Assembly: GCA_002505455.1 (NCBI GenBank)
Contig: DAVB01000016.1
Location: 1 to 11,851 of the forward strand
Reading direction: 5' to 3'
Source: Euryarchaeota archaeon UBA52
GTDB lineage: Archaea > Thermoplasmatota > Poseidoniia > Poseidoniales > Thalassarchaeaceae
DNA: 11,851 nucleotides
Positions 1 through 5,761 of the stretch are shown one piece after another. Position numbers and translations under genes: made by a program. The notes under the pieces were generated by a model. That model was not told the origin of the DNA. It saw only the letters and a list, made by a program, of their open reading frames with translations, and made no database searches. The stretch's first letter is position 1. Every line of letters begins with the position of its first letter.

Positions 1-401
1 TCATTGTCGTGGTCTTCAGCATCTGTCTCCTCAAGAAAGAACGAGTAACCAGGTTGTCTGATTAGGGCTGAGGGGTCTGCGACCTTCCCATAATATGACA
101 GGTGATCGTGGTATGTTGGATCGTTGAAAGCGGGGTGGTTGAATGAGTCAATTGGGGACTGTGGGCCCTGAGACGCATCGGACTGTGGCCACTCCGCTTG
201 CCCGCCTTGCTGATTCACATCACTAGCGGAGGACTCTGTTGAAGAGGAAGTTCGCTTCTCTTTTTGCTTTTCGTCATATGTCTCAAAATCCTGGAATGAG
301 TACATCTGGGTGCTGAATAACATAATCCCGACCATAAATAGTGAGATGATTGCTTTACGACTACTGTTACCTGAAACCAAACTTGCCTTCTCTCCTAACA
401 C
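1..401 (-). CDS. Secreted or membrane-anchored low-complexity protein, 3' end cut by the window
   Basis: An open minus-strand frame runs from an in-frame TAA near 433 to the left edge without a stop. I chose the GTG at 401 because a GGTGG lies about 5 nt before it and because this start keeps a complete N-terminal targeting segment: a short polar stretch with Arg-Lys, then a hydrophobic run (residues about 17-35, AIISLFMVGIMLF core). The internal ATGs would cut into that hydrophobic run. After it, the chain is rich in Ser, Gln, Asp, Glu, Asn and Pro, typical of an extracytoplasmic linker, and no catalytic domain is visible in the roughly 133 codons present. It is transcribed divergently from panD. 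I do not recognise the family. Signal peptide versus signal anchor cannot be decided from this fragment. Confidence 0.5.
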   Translation of the reverse strand, partial: MLGEKASLVSGNSSRKAIISLFMVGIMLFSTQMYSFQDFETYDEKQKEKRTSSSTESSASDVNQQGGQAEWPQSDASQGPQSPIDSFNHPAFNDPTYHDHLSYYGKVADPSALIRQPGYSFFLEETDAEDHDN

Positions 402-531
402 GTTACCACCCAGTATTTCACCCAGATGTTGTATGACTTATGAACGGTGCCCTAGTTTAGGAAAAATAGTATCAATGGCGCCTCGAAGTATCAATCGTGG
501 CAACCTTGGTTTGAAATCTGTCGTTGTGGTC

Positions 532-537
532 GGAGGG
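532..537 (+). promoter_or_regulatory. Shine-Dalgarno of panD
   Basis: GGAGGG lies just upstream of panD. It is only 2 nt before the ATG at 540 and 11 nt before the in-frame ATG at 549. Neither spacing is ideal, so it supports panD translation but leaves the exact start open. Confidence 0.5.
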
Positions 538-539
538 AC

Positions 540-908
540 ATGGCGAAGATGCGGTGGATGCTGACCTCGAAGATACACAGGGCTACTGTAACAGGTGCTG
601 ACCTTGACTATGTTGGTTCCATCACAATAGACAGGGACCTAATGGATGCGGCCGGACTGGTTGAGTGGGAGGGAGTACACGTGCTTGACATAACGAACGG
701 AAATCGTCTGGAGACGTATGTAATTGAGGGACCCAGGGGGTCAGGGGAGATATGCATCAATGGGGCAGCTGCCCACTTGGTGAATCCCGGAGACCTGGTA
801 ATCATACTTGCTTACTCAGGAGTTGAGGAGCTTGGAATTCTAGACGGGGGCCATCTTCCAAAGGTGGTTCACGTGGATGAAAATAATCGGCAAGTTCACG
901 ACCTATGA
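540..908 (+). CDS. panD: Aspartate 1-decarboxylase, pyruvoyl-dependent proenzyme
   Basis: Decarboxylates L-aspartate to beta-alanine, the precursor of pantothenate and coenzyme A. The whole length matches bacterial PanD (about 120-130 aa). The self-cleavage site Tyr-Val-Gly26-Ser27 is present, where Ser becomes the pyruvoyl group. Residues equivalent to E. coli Lys9, Arg54, Thr57, Tyr58 and Asn72 are seen as Lys11, Arg56, Thr59, Tyr60 (RLETY) and Asn74 (NGAAAH), all with a constant +2 offset. The start may be ATG 540 or ATG 549; the family N-terminus does not decide it. The 3' end overlaps the convergent rlmH by 13 bp. No other pantothenate gene is nearby. In several studied archaea beta-alanine comes from a PLP-dependent glutamate decarboxylase homologue, so this bacterial-type enzyme may have been acquired by transfer (inference). 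Confidence 0.95.
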   Translation: MAKMRWMLTSKIHRATVTGADLDYVGSITIDRDLMDAAGLVEWEGVHVLDITNGNRLETYVIEGPRGSGEICINGAAAHLVNPGDLVIILAYSGVEELGILDGGHLPKVVHVDENNRQVHDL

Positions 909-1327
909 TACTGGGATCCCTTGTTGATCTCAGATGCTCTGTAAAGTTGTTCGAGGAGGATTGCTGTCGCCATTTCGTGAGTCAGGGTCATTCTTGAAAT
1001 TGAAATCTTCTTGCATCCAGATTTGATTTTGTCACTGAACCCATCAGCTGGACCAATCGCAAAAATCAGATTCCTATGTGAGAGGGTAACCTCGGAAATC
1101 ATCTCAGCGAGCTCCATGCTGGTCAACATGGCACCCGAGTCGTCAAGTAGGATCAGTTCGGCCCCGCTTGATTCTATTCTCCTCTCATAATCTGAGGGGC
1201 TTGTCTTATCCTTATGGACCACCATTTCTATGCCGGCCGATAAATTTCTACTCGCGTAGTCATCTATTAGCAGTCTTGTAGCCTGCCCTTTTGGACGTCC
1301 ATGTATGTGTACAAACACTCTGCCCAT
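896..1327 (-). CDS. rlmH: 23S rRNA (pseudouridine-N3)-methyltransferase, SPOUT family
   Basis: RlmH methylates N3 of the pseudouridine at position 1915 (E. coli numbering) in helix 69 of 23S rRNA, using S-adenosylmethionine. The C-terminal half has the family pattern: Leu-Asp-Asp-Ser-Gly with a following Ser-Met-Glu-Leu-Ala, a Phe-Ala-Ile-Gly-Pro-Ala-Asp-Gly glycine loop, an Ile-Ser-Arg-Met-Thr-Leu-Thr-His segment, and the terminal LLEQLYRA...YHR signature, which belong to the trefoil-knot AdoMet site. The frame could extend upstream to a TTG at 1366. I chose ATG 1327 (or ATG 1333, two codons earlier) because RlmH begins just before the first beta strand (here GRVFVHIHG). This gives 143 aa, slightly shorter than E. 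coli's 155. It is convergent with panD and divergent from the gene starting near 1405. Confidence 0.9.
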   Translation of the reverse strand: MGRVFVHIHGRPKGQATRLLIDDYASRNLSAGIEMVVHKDKTSPSDYERRIESSGAELILLDDSGAMLTSMELAEMISEVTLSHRNLIFAIGPADGFSDKIKSGCKKISISRMTLTHEMATAILLEQLYRASEINKGSQYHRS

Positions 1328-1404
1328 GGCCATGTCGGCACTGAGGAAGGCTTTTGTCCTTCGCAACGATGAATAGAGGGTGCCCTTTGGTTGGGCTGAG
1401 AACC

Positions 1405-1731
1405 ATGGGATGGTGGCCCTTCGGAAAACGACGTCGGGATGAGATCAGGGATTCTCCACACATCAAGGGGGCGCGTATGTGGCTTCAAGACCTAAGGGAG
1501 ATTTGTGAGAGGAACTACGAGAATCCCTCGGCAGGCCAGTCCTTGGTTCGTGAGATTCAAGTTGAGTGGTCTGACGCTAACAGAAGGGGAGATCTGGATG
1601 ACTCACTCAGAGAAGGCCTTGACAGGAGAGCCTTCAGATTACTGAGATCTGATGCAGAGGAGTGGCTCAGATGGCTAGATAATGAGGATTTTTGGAAACC
1701 GGGATGGAAAGGTGGATTTGATAACGAGTGA
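1405..1731 (+). CDS. Small charged protein of unknown function
   Basis: From ATG 1405 it encodes 108 aa, beginning with Gly-Trp-Trp-Pro-Phe-Gly and then a basic patch (KRRRDE). The rest is mostly charged and probably helical, with many Arg, Asp and Glu and seven Trp. There is no membrane segment after the first residues and no motif I recognise. An in-frame ATG at 1369 would add 12 residues. No Shine-Dalgarno marks either start, so a leaderless transcript is possible. Its stop overlaps the next gene's GTG start in a GTGA tetranucleotide (1728-1731), which suggests translational coupling to the membrane protein downstream and a shared role. Confidence 0.6.
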   Translation: MGWWPFGKRRRDEIRDSPHIKGARMWLQDLREICERNYENPSAGQSLVREIQVEWSDANRRGDLDDSLREGLDRRAFRLLRSDAEEWLRWLDNEDFWKPGWKGGFDNE

Positions 1732-2456
1732 TTGTGATGTGGTTCTGGATTCTGACATTTGCCAGCGTGGGTATCGCTTGTATGTGGTATAGTAGACATC
1801 AACCATTTCCTGAGATAAGTGGTCGTTTTTCTGCTCTGTTACTAACAATATCATTGCTTTTGTGGCTATCAAGCACCGCACCCAGAGACACCTCTGAAGA
1901 TATTCCAGCAATCCTTGCCGCGTCGATTGGTGGACTTGGTGTGGTATTCGGTGTAAGACACATGACGATCACCCATCACGACGTGGTTGTCGCGCCATTC
2001 GGAGGAGTGTTGCTATGCATAGGATCCATTAGTTTACTTTCAGACAGGTGGGGAGAATATGATCAAAGCGAGCAGTTGATTTCCTTCGCCTTGGCTTCAA
2101 TTCTGGTAATGCTGGAGATCTACCTCTGCTTCAGAGGACTGGTGATCGGAATTCAAGGAATCTCTTGGTCTAAGTCGGGCCTGAGGCAGGTGCGGAGAGG
2201 CCTATTGGTGGGACCTAGGGGTGCGGTTTCCCATTTTGAGAAGTCTTGGCATCCGGAGGATCAGTGGCTAACGGCAATGAGTCATTCCGCATTGATGATG
2301 ATTCATCAGTATGTTGGAAATACGGATGAGGAAATACATCACAAGATGGAGCTCGAGAAGCTTGGCGGGTTGGATGCTGTCGATAGTGCTTGGATAGAGG
2401 CAATAAAAGCCGAGCTTAGTGATTTGCAAACCCCGATGGGCCTAGAAGAGGAGTAA
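1728..2456 (+). CDS. Multi-pass membrane protein of unknown function
   Basis: About 242 aa. Five hydrophobic segments are visible at roughly residues 4-20, 34-50, 60-82, 88-105 and 117-145, followed by a soluble C-terminal part of about 95 residues ending in an acidic tail (Glu-Glu-Glu). I do not recognise the family, and no catalytic motif is apparent. The GTG start at 1728 overlaps the TGA stop of the upstream gene (GTGA), the usual arrangement for coupled translation. An ATG at 1737 is the alternative and would remove three residues. The pair is likely one operon. The next gene begins 47 nt downstream on the same strand. Confidence 0.65.
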   Translation: MIVMWFWILTFASVGIACMWYSRHQPFPEISGRFSALLLTISLLLWLSSTAPRDTSEDIPAILAASIGGLGVVFGVRHMTITHHDVVVAPFGGVLLCIGSISLLSDRWGEYDQSEQLISFALASILVMLEIYLCFRGLVIGIQGISWSKSGLRQVRRGLLVGPRGAVSHFEKSWHPEDQWLTAMSHSALMMIHQYVGNTDEEIHHKMELEKLGGLDAVDSAWIEAIKAELSDLQTPMGLEEE

Positions 2457-2503
2457 GGGTTTACGGTACGATTGTAAGTGTTGGGTGGCCTCGGGGGATT
2501 GTT

Positions 2504-3130
2504 ATGGTTCGGATAACCAAAGTTCACACTGGAGGAGGCGATGGGGGGGAGACCTCACTTGTAGATGGTACACGAGTTGGAAAGGAAAATCCTAGAGTGG
2601 CTGTCTATGGGACGATTGATGAGGCTAATTCAGCGATAGGGATTGTCCGCGCAGAGATAATGAGGGTGCAGGACCGTGCGTCCAATGACGGTCCGTTTTT
2701 ATCGCTGGGTAGTCGTTTTGCTGAAGCAGACAGTATGCTCGGAATAATCCAACAAGAGTTGTTTGACGTTGGAGCTGAATGTGCCTGTCCTCCCGGAGGA
2801 GTTCCCGAGCAGATGTCCGTAATAGGTATCGATGCGGGAGACAGGTTGGTCAAGGAAATGGACTACATGCTTGAAGACCTTGAGCCTCTGTCGTCATTCA
2901 TACTGCCGACCGGAAACCCGGTGGTTGCAAACTTGCATATGGCTCGTACTATTGTCCGAAGGGCAGAAAGGGAGGCTTGTGCCCTTCGAAAGGAGATGAG
3001 GACTGACATTATCAGCTATCTGAACAGGCTGTCCGATCACTGCTTCGTGCTAGCAAGATGGCTTACTGGAGAAGAAGGGGAGGCCCTTTGGACACCGTTA
3101 GGAAAGAGGGAATTAGGGAATAGTTCCTGA
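2504..3130 (+). CDS. Cob(I)alamin adenosyltransferase, PduO type
   Basis: Transfers the adenosyl group of ATP to reduced corrinoid, making adenosylcobalamin. The 208-aa length and motif order fit the PduO/MMAB family. They are an N-terminal ATP-binding loop (GGGDGGETSL, residues 10-19), then RVAVYGTIDEANSAIG (Asp-Glu contact region), a long helix ending in Gln-Gln-Glu-Leu-Phe-Asp-Val-Gly-Ala-Glu, then FILPTGN, LHMARTIVRRAERE with the conserved arginines, and YLNRLSDHCFVLAR. The usual Thr-Lys/Arg-Thr-Gly-Asp start of the loop is replaced by His-Thr-Gly-Gly-Gly-Asp, and the usual Asp-Glu-Leu-Asn-Ser by Asp-Glu-Ala-Asn-Ser. The ATG at 2504 has GGGGGA 5 nt upstream. The 3' end overlaps the convergent Nudix gene by 18 bp. 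The B12-dependent enzyme it serves is not in this window. Confidence 0.92.
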   Translation: MVRITKVHTGGGDGGETSLVDGTRVGKENPRVAVYGTIDEANSAIGIVRAEIMRVQDRASNDGPFLSLGSRFAEADSMLGIIQQELFDVGAECACPPGGVPEQMSVIGIDAGDRLVKEMDYMLEDLEPLSSFILPTGNPVVANLHMARTIVRRAEREACALRKEMRTDIISYLNRLSDHCFVLARWLTGEEGEALWTPLGKRELGNSS

Positions 3131-3550
3131 TTTTTCCATGTGATTTATGGCAGATCGCAGAAGTCTCTTCTCTTGTTCAAAAGTCAGCATTGTTTCAGCG
3201 TCATTATAGTCAAGCCAGAGATAGCTGGTATGCTCCTCTGATAGATTAACCTCAACCTCATCTGTACTCGCGATATACCAGTACACCTGCTTTGTCGTTT
3301 TCCTTCCCTTCTTCCTGAAGGTATACTCTGTCCTTGATTCCCATGAGTTGTCGATACTGACTGTCTTGATGCCTGTCTCTTCCTTCAACTCCCTAGAGGC
3401 AGTCTCATGGTGACTGAGATCGCTTTGCTCGACATGGCCTTTGGGAAAGCTCCAATGGCCCTGTGGATATTGAAGAAGGAGGATAGAGTCGTAATTGACC
3501 AATATGAAGCCGCAAGACGTCTCCATGGGTCCCCGAGCGTCTTCGCTCAT
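3113..3550 (-). CDS. Nudix hydrolase, Ap4A-hydrolase-like
   Basis: Nudix enzymes hydrolyse a nucleoside diphosphate linked to another moiety. The sequence around the motif (HWSFPKGHVE) resembles bis(5'-nucleosyl)-tetraphosphatases of the NUDT2 type, so dinucleoside polyphosphates are the likeliest substrates (inference). The Nudix box spans about residues 38-61: Gly38-His-Val-Glu, then Arg53-Glu-Leu-Lys-Glu57-Glu58-Thr-Gly60-Ile, with the metal-binding Glu residues intact. Between Gly38 and Arg53 there is one residue more than the canonical Gx5Ex7RE spacing, and the first Glu position is Asp44. Length 145 aa is normal. ATG 3550 is the start, with no clear Shine-Dalgarno. The gene is convergent with the adenosyltransferase and divergent from the DHH phosphoesterase. 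Confidence 0.88.
   Translation of the reverse strand: MSEDARGPMETSCGFILVNYDSILLLQYPQGHWSFPKGHVEQSDLSHHETASRELKEETGIKTVSIDNSWESRTEYTFRKKGRKTTKQVYWYIASTDEVEVNLSEEHTSYLWLDYNDAETMLTFEQEKRLLRSAINHMEKSGTIP
3131..3135 (+). terminator. Oligo-T tract after the adenosyltransferase
   Basis: Five T residues directly follow the TGA stop at 3128-3130. Archaeal transcription commonly ends at such oligo-T runs without a hairpin. The tract lies inside the convergent Nudix coding region. It is short, so this is only a candidate. Confidence 0.3.
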
Positions 3551-3636
3551 GCTGACAGTAAGAGGGGTGTAGTCAAAACATTACTGATTAATTGGGACCA
3601 AAAGCACCTTTGAGTAGATACCAGTCGACGGGATAC

Positions 3637-4614
3637 ATGGATGTCGACCCGCTTTCTCTCAGCATCCGAAGAATAGTCACTGACAGTGATCTGGATGGAG
3701 TTGTGACTGCAGCGATTCTGAGGAGGTGGTGGCCAGACAGTGAGGTGATATTCGGTCATCCAGGGGAGCTCAGAGCAGGCCTTCTAGATCACTTGATGGA
3801 TAGGGAAACGGCAATTTGCGACTTACCCAGACACCCTGATTGTGGTCTGAGTATAGATCATCACCAATCAAACATTCCCACGGAGGATGATGGGGACGTT
3901 GTATCATTGTGGAAGCCTACTCCATCGGCCGCAAGGATAGCGTATGACTTAGTAAATGAGAGATTGGATATTTCTGATCTTGAGGGACTGTTAGAATGGG
4001 TAGACAAGCTCGACGGTGGAGGTGTTTCTAGAGAGGAGTACCTTTCCGATGAGCCTGCAATCTGGCTAGGCAGAGTCATCGATGTCAACGAAGGCACGGC
4101 AATGGCTGTCCTTGAGGCTCTGCAGGAAGGCATGAAAATAGGAGACATCCTCAAAATCCCGAAGATATCTATGATGCTGGAGGAGCGGAAGACGGAAAGA
4201 GCCCTGCTAACCAGTATTATCTCTGAAAAGACCATGGTCGTGGACAGAATGGCTATTGCTAGGCTAGATGGCCTAGGGATGCGTTCGAATGGGTACCATA
4301 TCACTGCTTTTGCAGGGGATTCATGTGATGCATGTATCGTGATTCACGGAGAAATAGGGGCGTCCTTTGGAGAAGAAGGAAGATACCCCGTTTCGGCGTC
4401 CTTTTACACAAACTCGTTCCTGCATAAAGAAGGGGGGCTATACGATCTGACGCGCCTTGCGACTTACTTCGATCCAGATGGTGGAGGGCATGCGAATGCA
4501 TGCGGATGCAGGGTAAAGGCAACCGATGACGGTTACGCTGTGAATAGAGAAGTGACAGAAGAAGACGTGAAGAGGAACATCACGAAGTGGCTTGAGCTTT
4601 GGTCCGAGCGTTAG
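3637..4614 (+). CDS. DHH/DHHA1-family phosphoesterase
   Basis: Two-domain metal-dependent phosphoesterase of about 325 aa. The DHH domain shows motif I (TDSDLDG, residues 15-21), a Cys-Asp-Leu-Pro motif near 61-64 and the name-giving Asp74-His75-His76. The C-terminal DHHA1 substrate-binding domain shows Gly-Gly-Gly-His at about 282-285, followed by Ala-Asn-Ala-Cys-Gly. This family includes RecJ nucleases, NrnA-type oligoribonucleases, cyclic dinucleotide phosphodiesterases and exopolyphosphatase-like proteins. The size fits the short NrnA-like class rather than RecJ, but the substrate cannot be read from the sequence. ATG 3637 was chosen; the frame extends to a TTG at 3592, but those extra 15 residues are not family-like. 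The stop overlaps the convergent membrane-protein stop by 4 bp. Confidence 0.87.
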   Translation: MDVDPLSLSIRRIVTDSDLDGVVTAAILRRWWPDSEVIFGHPGELRAGLLDHLMDRETAICDLPRHPDCGLSIDHHQSNIPTEDDGDVVSLWKPTPSAARIAYDLVNERLDISDLEGLLEWVDKLDGGGVSREEYLSDEPAIWLGRVIDVNEGTAMAVLEALQEGMKIGDILKIPKISMMLEERKTERALLTSIISEKTMVVDRMAIARLDGLGMRSNGYHITAFAGDSCDACIVIHGEIGASFGEEGRYPVSASFYTNSFLHKEGGLYDLTRLATYFDPDGGGHANACGCRVKATDDGYAVNREVTEEDVKRNITKWLELWSER

Positions 4615-5024
4615 TCTTCTGAAAGGGGACCAATGCTCAGCAATACATATGCGGACTGAGTAAGCATCAAGAAACCGATTAGGGAGAGGACTAACCCGGT
4701 GGGAGTCGGCAGTAGATGTTGTAGATGATTGCCGGAGAGCCATGCCAATGAGAGCACCATAATAGAGCAGGATAGCACCTTCCTAGCCGAGGAGGCAGGT
4801 TCTTCCCAGAGATCGACCCAAGGAATTAATCCCCTTCTTCTGAATGTTAATCTATACCATGCTACGTAGAATAAGGAGAGGGAAACTGACCCTGTAAGGC
4901 CCAACGTAAACGACTCTGAATCCCAGGGCCCATCTATGGACAGCTTCAGAAATACTACATTGATTAGAAGGACAGCTCCGACTATCGCGTGTATTCGCCA
5001 TTCAGGCCCACTGGGCTCCCCCAT
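4611..5024 (-). CDS. Four-helix membrane protein of unknown function
   Basis: About 137 aa from ATG 5024, or 144 aa from an upstream in-frame TTG at 5045. Four hydrophobic segments are visible, at roughly residues 12-29, 39-59, 81-98 and 108-130 in ATG numbering. A basic loop (TFRRRG) follows the second segment and suggests it lies on the cytoplasmic side. No catalytic or binding motif is seen and I do not recognise the family. The gene is convergent with the DHH phosphoesterase (4 bp overlap) and divergent from the GNAT gene. A palindromic TATA-like element lies about 43 bp upstream of ATG 5024 and 22 bp from TTG 5045. Confidence 0.6.
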   Translation of the reverse strand: MGEPSGPEWRIHAIVGAVLLINVVFLKLSIDGPWDSESFTLGLTGSVSLSLFYVAWYRLTFRRRGLIPWVDLWEEPASSARKVLSCSIMVLSLAWLSGNHLQHLLPTPTGLVLSLIGFLMLTQSAYVLLSIGPLSED

Positions 5025-5063
5025 GACATATCCAAGAGGCTCCAACGCTTCAAATCAACTAAG

Positions 5064-5071
5064 GATATATC
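5064..5071. promoter_or_regulatory. Palindromic TATA-like element between divergent genes
   Basis: GATATATC is a perfect palindrome in the short gap between the membrane protein and the GNAT gene. Its centre is about 29 bp before ATG 5097, the distance expected for an archaeal TATA box driving a leaderless or nearly leaderless plus-strand transcript. On the other strand it is about 43 bp before ATG 5024. It could serve one or both directions. No clear BRE is seen. Confidence 0.45.
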
Positions 5072-5096
5072 TTCACTGACGGCCTCAGACGGCCCA

Positions 5097-5546
5097 ATGA
5101 AGCAGGGACTGGTCTGGGAAGATTCGGTTGATGAGGCGCATTTGGATCTAAGGTACCGGGTACTGAGAGAGGGCCTTCCTCGAGGAACAGAACATTACGC
5201 TGGAATAGATGACAGCCCGGAGACAAGGTTTCTGTGTGCTTACGAAAAAGGTATCTTGATTGGCTGCTCTACATTGCAAATTGACGAAAGGGACGGTTGT
5301 AGATTCAGGATAAGGGGGATGGCGGTGAGCCCGGACCACAGGAACAAAGGAGTTGGCTCAGGTATCGTAAAGGAGCTTCAGGAATATGCCTCAAATAAGG
5401 GCAGTGGGATTTGGTGTAATGCTAGGATAAGAGCGGTTCCAATGTACAAAAGATGTGGTTTCGTGGAAGTATCAGAGGTCTTCGAAATCGATGGCATCGG
5501 TCTTCACTTCGATATGGAATGGAGGATTGAAACCCAAATCGATTAG
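5097..5546 (+). CDS. GNAT-family N-acetyltransferase
   Basis: Predicted acyl-CoA-dependent N-acetyltransferase of 149 aa. Motif A is clear: MAVSPDHRNKGVGSGIVKEL, with the acetyl-CoA pyrophosphate-binding Arg82-Asn-Lys-Gly85-Val-Gly87. Downstream there is a motif-B-like Asn-Ala-Arg ... Ala-Val-Pro-Met-Tyr-Lys-Arg-Cys-Gly-Phe, the usual strand-helix pattern ending in Tyr-x-x-x-Gly-Phe. The arrangement resembles small stand-alone GNATs of the ElaA/YjcF group. The acceptor substrate (small molecule or protein) cannot be told. The frame is open upstream to a GTG at 4989, but that stretch runs over the divergent gene. ATG 5097 fits both the GNAT fold start and the TATA-like element. Confidence 0.87.
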   Translation: MKQGLVWEDSVDEAHLDLRYRVLREGLPRGTEHYAGIDDSPETRFLCAYEKGILIGCSTLQIDERDGCRFRIRGMAVSPDHRNKGVGSGIVKELQEYASNKGSGIWCNARIRAVPMYKRCGFVEVSEVFEIDGIGLHFDMEWRIETQID

Positions 5547-5617
5547 TTGTTGCCTGGCGATTTATTCAATCCAGATGCTTCATGATACAGATCAGGCATA
5601 TGATTGAGTGAAATTGG

Positions 5618-5691
5618 TGGAGCACGGACCGGGATTTGCACCCGGGTCCAGGGATCTGCAATCCCTTGCATAGCTACTCTGCCATCCGTGC
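5618..5691 (-). tRNA. trnC: tRNA-Cys (GCA)
   Basis: The minus strand folds as a full cloverleaf. The acceptor stem GCACGGA pairs with TCCGTGC (7 bp) and is followed by discriminator U73, the cysteine identity base, and an encoded CCA (5620-5618). The anticodon stem AGGGA/TCCCT encloses loop TTGCAGA, giving anticodon GCA (plus positions 5657-5659). The T stem CCGGG/CCCGG encloses TGCAAAT. The D arm has GCA/TGC pairing with the loop containing AGTAGCTA. There is no intron. An open plus-strand frame crossing it is not coding. Confidence 0.95.
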
Positions 5692-5708
5692 TGTGTGTTT
5701 CCGGACCG

Positions 5709-5727
5709 GCCTTCCTCTCTTGAAGGC
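5709..5727. repeat. Inverted repeat between tRNA-Cys and the aminotransferase
   Basis: GCCTTC (5709-5714) and GAAGGC (5722-5727) are perfect 6-bp arms around a 7-nt loop. They are flanked by CCGGACCGG (5701-5709) and CCGA/TCGG (5731-5741). This 70-nt gap separates the tRNA 5' end from the aminotransferase start. The function is unknown. It could be a leader structure or chance. Confidence 0.35.
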
Positions 5728-5761
5728 TATCCGAGATTCGGCATACCTTGATGGTCGTCCT

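Noticed and set aside
310..564. 84-codon plus-strand frame before panD
   Set aside because: It overlaps the anchored-protein N-terminus on the other strand and the panD start; composition is shadow-like and it has no motif.
1354..1404. Upstream TTG start of the small charged protein, and the TTG start of rlmH at 1366
   Set aside because: Both extensions would make the divergent genes overlap at their 5' ends, and the RlmH fold clearly begins at 1327-1333.
3861..4304. 147-codon minus-strand open frame
   Set aside because: It is antisense to the DHH phosphoesterase, Ser/Ile-rich in the way of shadow translations, and without a start context.
4989..5096. Upstream GTG start of the GNAT gene
   Set aside because: It would overlap the 5' end of the divergent membrane protein; residues before 5097 are not GNAT-like and the TATA-like element lies inside this stretch.
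5636..5761. N-terminal extension of the aminotransferase by 42 residues
   Set aside because: The stretch runs across most of tRNA-Cys on the opposite strand and has no family similarity; the AspAT fold begins at about 5777.
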